Assembly: GCA_913031655.1 (NCBI GenBank)
Contig: CAJWFY010000001.1
Coordinates: 1 to 42,976, forward strand
Source: an uncultured Flavobacteriaceae bacterium
GTDB lineage: Bacteria; Bacteroidota; Bacteroidia; Flavobacteriales; Flavobacteriaceae
Length of the DNA: 42,976 bases
Direction of reading: 5' to 3'
The notes under the pieces were generated by a model that was not told where the DNA came from, ran no database searches, and saw nothing but the letters and a program-made list of their open reading frames with translations. Position numbers and translations under genes: made by a program. Below, one piece after another: positions 1 through 7,942 of this stretch (within the stretch, counting starts at the first letter, position 1; each line of letters starts with the position of its first letter).

Positions 1-53
1 AAGATCATGGAAGTTCTTTATGGTTTAAGAATATTAAAATAAGAAAATTGTGA
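1..53 (+). CDS. 3' end of a DUF1080 (3-keto-glycoside hydrolase-like) gene, cut by the window edge
   Basis: Reading from base 3 in frame gives DHGSSLWFKNIKIRKL followed by TGA at 51-53. This matches the C-terminus of the complete DUF1080 protein encoded just downstream on the other strand, which ends DHGNPVQFRNIWLRKL. The shared pattern DHG, aromatic-x-N-I, R-K-L is typical of the last beta strand of DUF1080 (PF06439) domains. Only 16 residues are visible, so everything upstream is unknown. The gene converges on its probable paralogue with 26 bases between the stop codons. The family assignment rests on this short tail and is likely but not certain. Confidence 0.6.
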   Translation, partial: DHGSSLWFKNIKIRKL

Positions 54-58
54 TTAAA

Positions 59-71
59 GATTGAATCAATC
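59..71. terminator. small hairpin between convergent DUF1080 genes
   Basis: GATTG-AAT-CAATC forms a 5-bp stem with a 3-base loop in the 26-base gap between the two convergent stop codons. A short T run follows at 77-81 on the plus strand. The stem is weak, so this is only a possible terminator for the partial gene. Confidence 0.25.
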
Positions 72-79
72 CTGAATTT

Positions 80-844
80 TTACAACTTTCTTAACCAAAT
101 ATTCCTAAACTGAACCGGGTTACCATGATCTTGTAACATAATTGTTTTTTTAAGATTTTCTTTAGGATTTGTGAATGTTCTTAAATATGTTGAGATAACA
201 TCTTTTCCTTTTAGCGGTTTTCCTATATATTCTGTAGTTCCTTTTAATATTACATTATTTTGAACTAAAACTTCGTTATGAAAAACTATTAAGCTTCCAG
301 GCTTTATTTCTTCACCTGGTTTATCATAAATTGGCTCCATGAACACGATATCATAAGTTTGCCACTCACCAGGTCCTTTACTTGCGTTTACTAAAGGAGA
401 GTACTGTTTATAAACTGATGCAGCTTGCCCGTTAGAATAAGTTCTATTGTTATAGCTGTCTAACACTTGAACTTCAAAACGTCTTTGAAATATTACGCCA
501 CTATTACCTCTGCCTTGTCCATTTCCTTTAACATCTTTTGGAGTTTTCCATTCAATATGAAACTGAATAGAACCAAATTCTTCAATTGTTTCTATCCCTC
601 CATCTTGTTTTACAGTCATGGATTTATCATCATTAATGGTCCAATTAGCTATTTTCCCAGATTTAGAATTTTTCCAACTTATCAAATCTGTTCCGTTAAA
701 AAGTATAATTGCATCGCTTGGGGGAGATCCAATTTCCCCTGGGTTTATAACTACAGGCTCAGGTTCCCAAATCTCAGTATCTTGTGGATTAGTTTTTTGA
801 CAGTAAGTCGTTAGTAAGCCTAAAAAAAAGAATATATATTTCAT
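80..844 (-). CDS. DUF1080 domain protein (putative 3-keto-glycoside hydrolase), exported
   Basis: The protein is 254 residues, a concanavalin-like beta sandwich of the DUF1080 (PF06439) family. Characterised members hydrolyse 3-keto-glycosides made by Gfo/Idh/MocA dehydrogenases. Family landmarks are ILFNGTDLISW near residue 47, NSGVIFQ, FEVQVLDSYNN, GEWQTYDIVF and the ending NIWLRKL. I chose the ATG at 842-844 because it gives a proper secretion signal (MKYIFFFLGLLTTYC). The open frame continues to 973 but would overlap the upstream gene and bury the signal. Cys15 could be lipidated, although Tyr at -1 is unusual for a lipobox. It lies 10 bases after the oxidoreductase gene on the same strand, so the two are probably one transcript: oxidation of a glycoside followed by cleavage. 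The substrate is unknown. Confidence 0.85.
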   Translation of the reverse strand: MKYIFFFLGLLTTYCQKTNPQDTEIWEPEPVVINPGEIGSPPSDAIILFNGTDLISWKNSKSGKIANWTINDDKSMTVKQDGGIETIEEFGSIQFHIEWKTPKDVKGNGQGRGNSGVIFQRRFEVQVLDSYNNRTYSNGQAASVYKQYSPLVNASKGPGEWQTYDIVFMEPIYDKPGEEIKPGSLIVFHNEVLVQNNVILKGTTEYIGKPLKGKDVISTYLRTFTNPKENLKKTIMLQDHGNPVQFRNIWLRKL

Positions 845-854
845 TGTTATAGCT

Positions 855-2219
855 TTACAAACTCCAACCTTTTCTGTATTCTTTGTGTAATAGGCTGTTT
901 GCTTTTTCGTTATTTTTAAATTTAAATTTTTTAGAATCCCATAATAATTTTTCATTTTTACAACGAATCGCAATCATTCCAAGTAACGCCATTTCAGTTA
1001 AAGGCCCTCCGTAATCAAATGAGGAGCTAGCTGGATTACCATCTTTGCAAGCTCTTATCCAGTCTTTTTCATGAGAAGTATTAACTCTTGGTAAATAGGG
1101 TTTAGGTTGATTGTATTCTAACATTTTTTCTTCAGGAATTATTTTTACTCCACTTGCGCCATGTGAGTCGTGGGTAATTTTACCATTATCTCCAATCAGC
1201 ATTGCCCCGCTCAAAGTGAATTGTTCACCATTTTTAAATTCATCTGGAACAGGAGGTTGAATTCTTCCGTCTGACCATGTAAGTTTTAGTTCTGGATGGT
1301 TTCCTCTTTTTGGAAACTTCATTCTAACAATTGAAGCTGAAGGATAGGTTTGCGACTCTATTTCTGGTATGTAATGTGTTGATGTTGCTTGAATTTCAGA
1401 AGGAGCTCCAAGTTCTAAAGCATAAAATGCGGGGTCTAAAATATGACAGCCCATGTCACCCATTGAGCCAGTTCCAAAATCTATCCAAGCTCTCCAAGAT
1501 AACGGATGATAGTCAGGATGATAATCTCTGTATTTGGCAGGCCCTAGCCATAAATCCCAATCCAAGCCTTCTGGAACTGGAGGTTTTTCTTTAGATTTTG
1601 CTTTAACAGCAAAAGTGTCCCAAGCGTTTCCTCCAATTGGACGATCAGTCCAAGCAAACAATTCTCTGACTGGACCAATAGCACCATCATCTATCCATTC
1701 TTTAAGTTTTCTTATTTCATCAGATGATCTGCCTTGATTACCCATTTGAGTTTGTACTTTATATTTCCTAGCAGCTTCTGTGATAACTCTTGCTTCATAA
1801 ACTGTATGAGTTAAAGGCTTTTGACAATAAACATGTTTCCCCATTTTCATAGCCATCATTGTTATTACGGCGTGGCTGTGATCGGGAGTTGCTACTACAA
1901 CAGCATCTATATCTTTTTGATTTTCTAGCATTATTCTGAAATCATTATAGACTTTCGCTTTAGGGTATTTATTAAAAGTATGAACAGATCGGTTATAATC
2001 TACATCACATAGAGCTACTATATTTTCGCTTTCACACTGCGATAAATTTCCAGATCCCATCCCCCATTGTCTTATGCCAATTCCAGCAATATTCAATTTA
2101 TCACTTGGAGACGTAAAGCCTTCCCCACCTAAAACATGCCTAGGAACAATCATTATTGAGGGAATTACAATGGATTTTTTTAAAAATTTTCTTCTAGAAT
2201 TATCATTACGTAATATCAT
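855..2219 (-). CDS. Gfo/Idh/MocA family oxidoreductase with Tat signal
   Basis: The protein is 454 residues. The N-terminus has a twin-arginine motif (SRRKFLKKS, residues 8-16) before a hydrophobic stretch, so export in folded form with bound NAD(P) is expected. A Rossmann nucleotide-binding region starts at about residue 42 (GIGIRQWGMGSG). The conserved EKP triad of the family is QKP here (residues 133-135, YCQKPLTH). The C-terminal domain carries GDMGCHILD, matching the DxxxHxxD active-site pattern. It is probably a sugar or glycoside dehydrogenase, perhaps oxidising C3. The DUF1080 gene follows immediately. Its closest relative in the window is the divergent oxidoreductase at 2435-3784, which shares the CQKPLTH block. 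The exact substrate cannot be read from sequence. Confidence 0.9.
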   Translation of the reverse strand: MILRNDNSRRKFLKKSIVIPSIMIVPRHVLGGEGFTSPSDKLNIAGIGIRQWGMGSGNLSQCESENIVALCDVDYNRSVHTFNKYPKAKVYNDFRIMLENQKDIDAVVVATPDHSHAVITMMAMKMGKHVYCQKPLTHTVYEARVITEAARKYKVQTQMGNQGRSSDEIRKLKEWIDDGAIGPVRELFAWTDRPIGGNAWDTFAVKAKSKEKPPVPEGLDWDLWLGPAKYRDYHPDYHPLSWRAWIDFGTGSMGDMGCHILDPAFYALELGAPSEIQATSTHYIPEIESQTYPSASIVRMKFPKRGNHPELKLTWSDGRIQPPVPDEFKNGEQFTLSGAMLIGDNGKITHDSHGASGVKIIPEEKMLEYNQPKPYLPRVNTSHEKDWIRACKDGNPASSSFDYGGPLTEMALLGMIAIRCKNEKLLWDSKKFKFKNNEKANSLLHKEYRKGWSL

Positions 2220-2434
2220 TTTTCAATAGTTTAATATATGTTGTCATATTAAATTTAAAAGAATTAATTATTTTAAGCAAGGAATTGTATTAAGAATTGG
2301 AATTTAAACATTTAAATAAAGAATATGATTAATAGTTGTTTTCACATACTTATATTTAATATAAAGTATTTGATCTTTTTTATTGTAAAATTAAATAGTT
2401 TTTTAACTAACTTTATTTAAAGACTATATTTATT
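2220..2434. promoter_or_regulatory. divergent intergenic region between two oxidoreductase genes
   Basis: These 215 bases separate the starts of two divergent transcription units and must hold promoters for both. The sequence is very AT-rich. I found no exact TAnnTTTG box on either strand, only the near match TATATTTA for the plus-strand unit. I found no inverted repeat strong enough to call an operator. Confidence 0.35.
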
Positions 2435-3784
2435 ATGGACAGTAAAACAAGAAGAAATTTTATAAAATCATCAGCAGCATTGGCTTCTTTAAGTATTTTA
2501 CCGACATCAGTTTGGGCATCTTCAAAAAACGGAAGATTAAGGACGGCCCACATAGGGATTGGAGGTATGGGTGCAGCTGATCTAAATGATATATCATCTC
2601 ACAAATCAGTAGATGTTGTAGCTCTATGTGATGTAGATTCTAACGCATTAAAGAGTGCTAGTAAATTACATCCTAATGCTAAATTATTTAGAGATTATAG
2701 GTTGATGTTTAAGGAAATGAGCAATTCTTTTGATGCAGTTATAATATCTACCCCCGACCATACTCACGCTCCCGCTTCTATGATGGCTATGGAAATGAAT
2801 AAATCTGTTTATTGTCAAAAACCTTTAACTCATCATGTTAGTGAAGCTAGAGCAATGCGAAAAATTGCTGCTGAAAAAAATCTAATAACTCAAATGGGGA
2901 TTCAAGTTCATTCATTTTACGATTATAAATTAGCCACTTTGTTAATTCAATCAGGCATTATTGGAAAAGTAAGTTCAGTTAGAGCTTGGTCTCCAAAAAA
3001 TTGGGGACGCGATGGATCCATCTCAAAAGGTGAAGATTCAATTCCTGAAAATTTAGATTGGAATTTATGGCTTGGAACAGCTTCTAATCGCGCATATAAA
3101 GATAAAATTTATCACCCTGCTAACTGGAGAAAACTAGTTGATTTTGGATGTGGAACTCTTGGAGATATGGGAGTACATATTTTTGATACACCTTATAATG
3201 CTTTGGAATTAGATGTTCCTTTAACTATTAAAAATAATTGTAGAAAACCTAATCAATTTGGATTTCCTGAAAACAACAAAGTAACCTATGAATTTCCAGG
3301 GACTAAATATACTACCGAATCTTTTAAATGGATATGGAATGACGGTCCAGGAGCTCCTAAAACTCATAAAGATTTAAAGCTTCCAAATAATGAAAAATTA
3401 CCTTTGCAAGGTGCCATGTTTATTGGAGAGAAAGGAAGGTTTCTTCTTCCACATTTCATGGAATTACCTAAGCTAATTGTAGATGGAAAATTTAAAAATA
3501 TAGACATTTCTTCTTTAGAAAAATCAGGGAAGATAACCGATAAGCCTATTAGAGATTATGGAGCAGAATCTCACTTACATTATCACCAATTTGTTGATGC
3601 CTGTCTAGGGAATGATAAATGTTCCGCACCATTTTCCTACTCAGCGAGGCTTACCGAAACTATTTTACTAGGAGTGATTGCAGGAAGGTTTCCAGGAAAA
3701 ACTCTTCACTGGGACAATAAAACAGCAAGGTTTAAAGAAGAAAAAGCCAATAAATTTTTAAACGGCACTTATAGAGATTTTTAA
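2435..3784 (+). CDS. Gfo/Idh/MocA family oxidoreductase with Tat signal
   Basis: The protein is 449 residues. It starts with a Tat signal (TRRNFIKSS, then ALASLSILPTSVWA with a likely cleavage after WA at about residue 28). The Rossmann motif GIGGMGAAD is at residues 41-49, the EKP-equivalent CQKP at 127-130, and GDMGVHIFD corresponds to the catalytic His region. The protein lines up along its length with the divergent 855-2219 product, including the ending KANKFLNGTYRDF, so the two are paralogues. It is the first gene of a five-gene unit with gaps of 1 to 20 bases that also encodes a TIM-barrel isomerase and another oxidoreductase. The role is probably oxidation of a sugar or glycoside outside the cytoplasm. 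The substrate is not determinable. Confidence 0.9.
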   Translation: MDSKTRRNFIKSSAALASLSILPTSVWASSKNGRLRTAHIGIGGMGAADLNDISSHKSVDVVALCDVDSNALKSASKLHPNAKLFRDYRLMFKEMSNSFDAVIISTPDHTHAPASMMAMEMNKSVYCQKPLTHHVSEARAMRKIAAEKNLITQMGIQVHSFYDYKLATLLIQSGIIGKVSSVRAWSPKNWGRDGSISKGEDSIPENLDWNLWLGTASNRAYKDKIYHPANWRKLVDFGCGTLGDMGVHIFDTPYNALELDVPLTIKNNCRKPNQFGFPENNKVTYEFPGTKYTTESFKWIWNDGPGAPKTHKDLKLPNNEKLPLQGAMFIGEKGRFLLPHFMELPKLIVDGKFKNIDISSLEKSGKITDKPIRDYGAESHLHYHQFVDACLGNDKCSAPFSYSARLTETILLGVIAGRFPGKTLHWDNKTARFKEEKANKFLNGTYRDF

Positions 3785-3804
3785 ATTATTTAAATTTAAA
3801 CTAG

Positions 3805-4761
3805 ATGAAAAAAGTGTTATTTATACTATTGTTTAATTTAAGTTTCGGACAAAATAATTTCAACTCTTACAATCAATTAATAGCTGGAAAAAATTATAAA
3901 TTAGAAATGATTCCTATTTCTTCTGGAAATTTTTTGATGGGGAGTCCTAATTCAGAAAAAAATAGGTTAGCTGATGAAGGCCCTCAAAACATTATTAATA
4001 TAGATTCTTTTTGGATGGCTAAGTACGAAACTACTTGGGATCTGTATCACCTTTTTATGAGACGAACAATTGATGAAATTCAACCTAGTTTTGATTCAAA
4101 AAATGAAGTTAACTTGGATGTAGATGGAGTTTCTGGAGCTACAACTCCTTATGTTGAAATGAGTTTTGGAATGGGTAAAGATGGTTATCCAGCAATATCT
4201 ATGACTCAACTTGCTGCAAAAAAATTTTGTGAATGGCTTTCTGCTATGACAGGAAATTTCTATAGGCTTCCAACTGAAGCGGAGTGGGAATACGCTTGTA
4301 GAGCAAACTCTAAAACAGCTTATTCATTTGGAGAAAATCCAAAATTATTAAAACAATATGCTTGGTATAAAGAAAATAGTGAAGAGAAGTACCATAAAGT
4401 AGGAACGAAGAAGCCAAACAAATGGGGACTTTATGATATGCATGGTAATGTTTCAGAATGGACCTTAGATCAATATAATTCTAAAGTATATTATAAATAT
4501 TCAATAACAAATACTACTAATCCATATGAAAAACCTACTAAATTATATCCTAGAGTAGTAAGGGGAGGATCTTGGATGAGTTCAAGTTATAAACTTAGAA
4601 GCGCATCAAGACAAGTATCATCTAAGCAATGGAAAAAACAAGACCCTCAAATACCAAGAAGTCTTTGGTGGCATACTGACGCTCAGTTTGTAGGGTTTCG
4701 AGTTGTTAGACCAAAAACTACTCCATCATTAAAAAAAAAAGAGGAGTATTGGAATGATTAA
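3805..4761 (+). CDS. secreted SUMF1/FGE-like domain protein lacking the catalytic cysteines
   Basis: The protein is 318 residues with a signal peptide ending near SFGQ (residue 16). It has a complete FGE-sulfatase fold (PF03781): MIPISSGNFLMGSP (35-48), DSFWMAKYETTWDLY, YPAISMTQLAAKKFCEWLS, YRLPTEAEWEYACR (153-166), GLYDMHGNVSEW (208-219), RVVRGGSWM and FVGFRVVRP. True formylglycine-generating enzymes carry two copper-binding cysteines just after RGGS(W/Y). Here the segment is RGGSWMSSSYKLRSASR, with no cysteine and a shortened loop. It is therefore unlikely to mature sulfatases. Related folds act in nonheme-iron chemistry or as binding domains. It sits 20 bases after one sugar oxidoreductase and 17 before an isomerase, which suggests a part in the same secreted pathway. 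Confidence 0.85.
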   Translation: MKKVLFILLFNLSFGQNNFNSYNQLIAGKNYKLEMIPISSGNFLMGSPNSEKNRLADEGPQNIINIDSFWMAKYETTWDLYHLFMRRTIDEIQPSFDSKNEVNLDVDGVSGATTPYVEMSFGMGKDGYPAISMTQLAAKKFCEWLSAMTGNFYRLPTEAEWEYACRANSKTAYSFGENPKLLKQYAWYKENSEEKYHKVGTKKPNKWGLYDMHGNVSEWTLDQYNSKVYYKYSITNTTNPYEKPTKLYPRVVRGGSWMSSSYKLRSASRQVSSKQWKKQDPQIPRSLWWHTDAQFVGFRVVRPKTTPSLKKKEEYWND

Positions 4762-4778
4762 AACTTAAATAAATTGTT

Positions 4779-5696
4779 ATGGAAAGAAGAAACTTTATAC
4801 TTAATACCTCATTAGCGTCAGCAGGCATTTTATCAGTTAATTCAGTATTTTCTAATCCAATGAAAATCAAAAAACATAAGTTTAATTTAAATTATGCGCC
4901 ACACTTAGGGATGTTTAAGCAACATGCAGGATCAGACCCGATGGATCAATTAAGGTTTATGTTAGAACAGGGATTTACAGCCTTTGAAGATAATAACATG
5001 AAAAAAAGAGATGTAGAGGTTCAAAATAAAATAGGTGCATTTATATTGAAAAATAACATGAAAATGGGAGTTTTCGTAGGACATACTATTAATTGGAAAC
5101 AACCTAATCTGGCCAGTGGAAGTAAAGAAAAAAGATTGGAATTTTTATCAGAAATCCAATCTTCAATTGAAGTTGCTAAAAGGGTAAATGCGAAATGGAT
5201 GACAGTGGTGCCTGGGCATGTAGATTTAAGATTAAATATGGGTTATCAAACCTCTAATGTCATAGAAAGTTTAAAACAAGCATCAGGGTTATTGGAGCCT
5301 CATGGATTAAAAATGGTTTTAGAGCCACTCAATTTTAGAGATCATCCAGGACTATTTTTAACTAAAAGCCCTCAGGCTTATGAAATTTGTAAAGCAGTTA
5401 GCTCTCCATCTTGTAAAATTTTATTTGATATTTATCATCAGCAAATCCAGGAGGGAAACTTAATACCAAATATTGAAGCATGTTGGGATGAAATTGATTA
5501 TTTTCAAATAGGGGATAACCCTGGTAGAAATGAGCCAACAACTGGAGAAATAAATTATAAGAATATTTTTAAATATATTTATAATAAAGGTTTTAACGGG
5601 ATAATGGGAATGGAACACGGAAATTCAAGCCCTAACAAAACAGGTGAACAAGCTGTTATTAATGCTTATAGAGAAACAGATAACTTTTTAATTTAA
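4779..5696 (+). CDS. hydroxypyruvate isomerase-like TIM-barrel protein with Tat-like signal
   Basis: The protein is 305 residues of the sugar phosphate isomerase/epimerase superfamily (AP endonuclease family 2 barrel, PF01261), closest to the hydroxypyruvate isomerase (Hyi) group. A short Tat-like leader (MERRNFILNTSLASAG) precedes the barrel. Metal and catalytic positions are visible: EPLNFRDHPG (Glu182), FDIYHQQ (Asp217, His220), FQIGDNPGRNEP (Gln243) and GMEHGN (Glu279). GEINYKNIFKYI is also characteristic of Hyi. Proteins of this fold accompany Gfo/Idh/MocA dehydrogenases and DUF1080 hydrolases in keto-sugar pathways. Epimerisation, isomerisation or elimination of a keto-sugar is therefore more likely here than hydroxypyruvate metabolism. 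It is followed after 5 bases by a third oxidoreductase. Confidence 0.85.
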   Translation: MERRNFILNTSLASAGILSVNSVFSNPMKIKKHKFNLNYAPHLGMFKQHAGSDPMDQLRFMLEQGFTAFEDNNMKKRDVEVQNKIGAFILKNNMKMGVFVGHTINWKQPNLASGSKEKRLEFLSEIQSSIEVAKRVNAKWMTVVPGHVDLRLNMGYQTSNVIESLKQASGLLEPHGLKMVLEPLNFRDHPGLFLTKSPQAYEICKAVSSPSCKILFDIYHQQIQEGNLIPNIEACWDEIDYFQIGDNPGRNEPTTGEINYKNIFKYIYNKGFNGIMGMEHGNSSPNKTGEQAVINAYRETDNFLI

Positions 5697-5701
5697 TCAT
5701 T

Positions 5702-7015
5702 ATGAAAAACAAACTAAATAGACGCTCTTTTGTTAAGTCAGCTAGTTTAACTAGTGGTGCACTTCTGACTGTTCCATTTTCATTAGAATCAATGGCAAAC
5801 AGTTCAACTGATAAAAAAATTAAACTCGCTCTTATAGGGTGCGGAGGAAGAGGGACCGGAGCAGCTGTTCAAGCTCTTAGAGCTGACAAGGGGGTTGAGC
5901 TTGTAGCCATGGCTGATGCATTTTCGGATCAAATAGAAAATAGTTTAAAAGCTATTTCTGAAGAGTTAGATGGGGAGAGGATAATTAAGGTTAAAGAAAA
6001 AAATCGATACTCAGGTTTTAATGCCTACCAAAAAGCCATTGATTTAGCAGATGTTGTGATATTAACAACTCCACCTGGATTCAGACCTTTACATTTTGAA
6101 TATGCTGTAAATAATGATAAACATGTTTTTATGGAAAAACCAGTTGCTACTGACGCTATCGGGATTAGAAAAGTGTTAAAGGCAGCTAAATTAGCAGAAA
6201 ATAAAAAATTAAATGTAGTTGTGGGTCTTCAAAGGAGATATCAAAAAAGCTACAATACAATAATTGATTTAATAGGTAATGGAGATATCGGAAAAATAGT
6301 TTCAGGTCAAGTTTATTGGAATAGTGCTGGTGTCTGGGTTAGAAAGAGAAAAGCTGGTCAGACTGAAATGGAATATCAAATGAGAAATTGGTATTATTTT
6401 AACTGGCTTTGTGGAGATCATATTTTAGAGCAACACATTCACAATATTGATGTCGCAAATTGGTTTATTGGTGAATATCCAAAGTCAGCTCAAGGGATGG
6501 GTGGGCGACAGGTTAGAAAAGGCATTGATCATGGGGAAATTTTTGATCATCATTTTGTAGAATTTACATACCCAAGTGGTGCAGTAATTTCAAGTCAGTG
6601 TAGACATCAACCTGGCACTAAGTCTAATGTAAGTGAAGTTTTTCAAGGAACTAAAGCTAGTGTAATTACATCTGGAAATAATTGTAAAATTATTGGTAAC
6701 AAAGGAAATGAATTATTTAAGTATGATTCTAAAGGAGATGAAAGTCCTTATCAAATCGAACACAATAAGTTGTTTGAATCTATTAGATCCGGAAAAGTAA
6801 TTAATAATGCAGAATATGCAGCGAAAACAACATTAACAGCTATTATGGGTAGAATGGCGACTTATACTGGAAAAGAGATTACATGGGACCAAGCACTAAA
6901 TTCAAAACAAGTTCTTGTTCCGGATAACTTAAGCTGGGATTCTATTCCTCCAGTGTTACCTGATTCAAAAGGAAGGTATGCCATACCTATTCCTGGAGTA
7001 ACTAAGATAACTTAA
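5702..7015 (+). CDS. Gfo/Idh/MocA family oxidoreductase with Tat signal (canonical EKP)
   Basis: The protein is 437 residues. The leader has NRRSFVKSASLTSGALL (Tat type). The NAD-binding motif IGCGGRGTGAA is at 45-55, the canonical EKP at 145-147 (FMEKPVATD) and the active-site region at HILEQHIHNIDVANWF. This protein differs from the other two oxidoreductases in the window, which have QKP. It is longer in the region between the nucleotide fold and EKP and belongs to another subgroup. It probably catalyses a second redox step, for example reduction of the keto intermediate after the isomerase, or works on a different substrate. It is flanked by the TIM-barrel gene (5 bases) and the esterase gene (1 base). 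Confidence 0.9.
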   Translation: MKNKLNRRSFVKSASLTSGALLTVPFSLESMANSSTDKKIKLALIGCGGRGTGAAVQALRADKGVELVAMADAFSDQIENSLKAISEELDGERIIKVKEKNRYSGFNAYQKAIDLADVVILTTPPGFRPLHFEYAVNNDKHVFMEKPVATDAIGIRKVLKAAKLAENKKLNVVVGLQRRYQKSYNTIIDLIGNGDIGKIVSGQVYWNSAGVWVRKRKAGQTEMEYQMRNWYYFNWLCGDHILEQHIHNIDVANWFIGEYPKSAQGMGGRQVRKGIDHGEIFDHHFVEFTYPSGAVISSQCRHQPGTKSNVSEVFQGTKASVITSGNNCKIIGNKGNELFKYDSKGDESPYQIEHNKLFESIRSGKVINNAEYAAKTTLTAIMGRMATYTGKEITWDQALNSKQVLVPDNLSWDSIPPVLPDSKGRYAIPIPGVTKIT

Positions 7016-7016
7016 T

Positions 7017-7922
7017 ATGAAAAATTATATAATAGTTATTTTCATGTTTTTAATAACTGTTAGTTGTCAAACAGAAGATAATTCCGAAGGGGTTATTAAA
7101 GAAGAAAAATGGACAACTAAAAGTTTTGTTTTAAAACATAATGGATTAGATAGAAGCTATATTTTACATAAACCAGATGGTTTTCAAATCAATGCTCCTC
7201 TATTGTTTGTTTTACATGGATTCACTAGTTCATCGAATACTATAATGACTTATTCTCAAATGAATAAAATTGCTGATCAGAACGGTTTTATGATTTGTTA
7301 TCCACAAGGAACTACTTTAGCTACTGGGCAGACACATTGGAATGCTAATTTACAAATGAGTACGATTAATGATATTGATTTTTTAGCTCAATTGGCAATT
7401 AAATTGCAAAAAGAATATAATATTAATCCTACGAATACTTTTGCATCTGGAATGTCTAATGGTGGATTTATGTCATATACACTTGGTTGTGAAAAATCAA
7501 ATGTATTTAAGGCTATTGCTTCTGTCACTGGAACAATGAGTGGATATGATTGGAATAACTGTAATCCTTCAAATAAAATTCCTGTTTTACAAATTTCTGG
7601 AACTAAAGATGTTACAGTTCCGTGGGATGGAACTATGTCAGAGGCTTATGGTTGGGGTGGCGCTCCTCATATCAATAAAGTCATGGATTATTGGGCTGAA
7701 CTTAATGCTTGTAATGTGGATGAAATAATAAATTTTCCTGATATAGATCCTTCTGATTCCTCTACCGTTTCTTTAACTAAAAGAAAAGGCAGTAGTTATA
7801 ATAATGAAATTTGGTTTTATACTGTAACTGGGGGCGGACACGATTGGCCAGGTGCTTTTGGAAATAAAGATATTAATGCATCTGAAGAAATTTGGAAATT
7901 TTTCAAACAACACTTAAAGTAA
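7017..7922 (+). CDS. PHB depolymerase/feruloyl esterase-like lipoprotein
   Basis: The protein is 301 residues. The N-terminus MKNYIIVIFMFLITVSC has a lipobox (TVSC), so Cys17 is the probable lipidated residue. The alpha/beta-hydrolase of the esterase PHB (LpqC/PF10503) type shows LLFVLHGFTSS (oxyanion region), GMSNGG with nucleophile Ser147, GTKDVTVPW with Asp198 and GGGHDWPG with His275. Such enzymes remove acyl or hydroxycinnamoyl groups from polysaccharides or cleave short polyesters. As last gene of the sugar-oxidation unit it probably strips ester decorations from the glycan. It converges on the DUF1501 gene with 3 bases between stops. Confidence 0.85.
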   Translation: MKNYIIVIFMFLITVSCQTEDNSEGVIKEEKWTTKSFVLKHNGLDRSYILHKPDGFQINAPLLFVLHGFTSSSNTIMTYSQMNKIADQNGFMICYPQGTTLATGQTHWNANLQMSTINDIDFLAQLAIKLQKEYNINPTNTFASGMSNGGFMSYTLGCEKSNVFKAIASVTGTMSGYDWNNCNPSNKIPVLQISGTKDVTVPWDGTMSEAYGWGGAPHINKVMDYWAELNACNVDEIINFPDIDPSDSSTVSLTKRKGSSYNNEIWFYTVTGGGHDWPGAFGNKDINASEEIWKFFKQHLK

Positions 7923-7942
7923 AGTTTAAACCAATAAACTTT
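7921..7942 (+). terminator. hairpin over the convergent stop codons
   Basis: AAAGTTTA-AACCAA-TAAACTTT is a perfect 8-bp inverted repeat with a 6-base loop that overlaps the stop codons of both convergent genes and is followed by TCTTT. It has one G-C pair in the stem, so it is weak, but its position suits termination of the plus-strand unit. Confidence 0.4.

Noticed and set aside
845..973. Upstream extension of the DUF1080 open frame to 973
   Set aside because: It overlaps the upstream oxidoreductase coding end, has a lysine-rich low-complexity sequence, and would bury the signal peptide that begins at 844.
3805..4761. Calling the FGE-like gene a sulfatase maturase because a sulfatase is in the window
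   Set aside because: The two catalytic cysteines are absent and the genes are far apart in different units.
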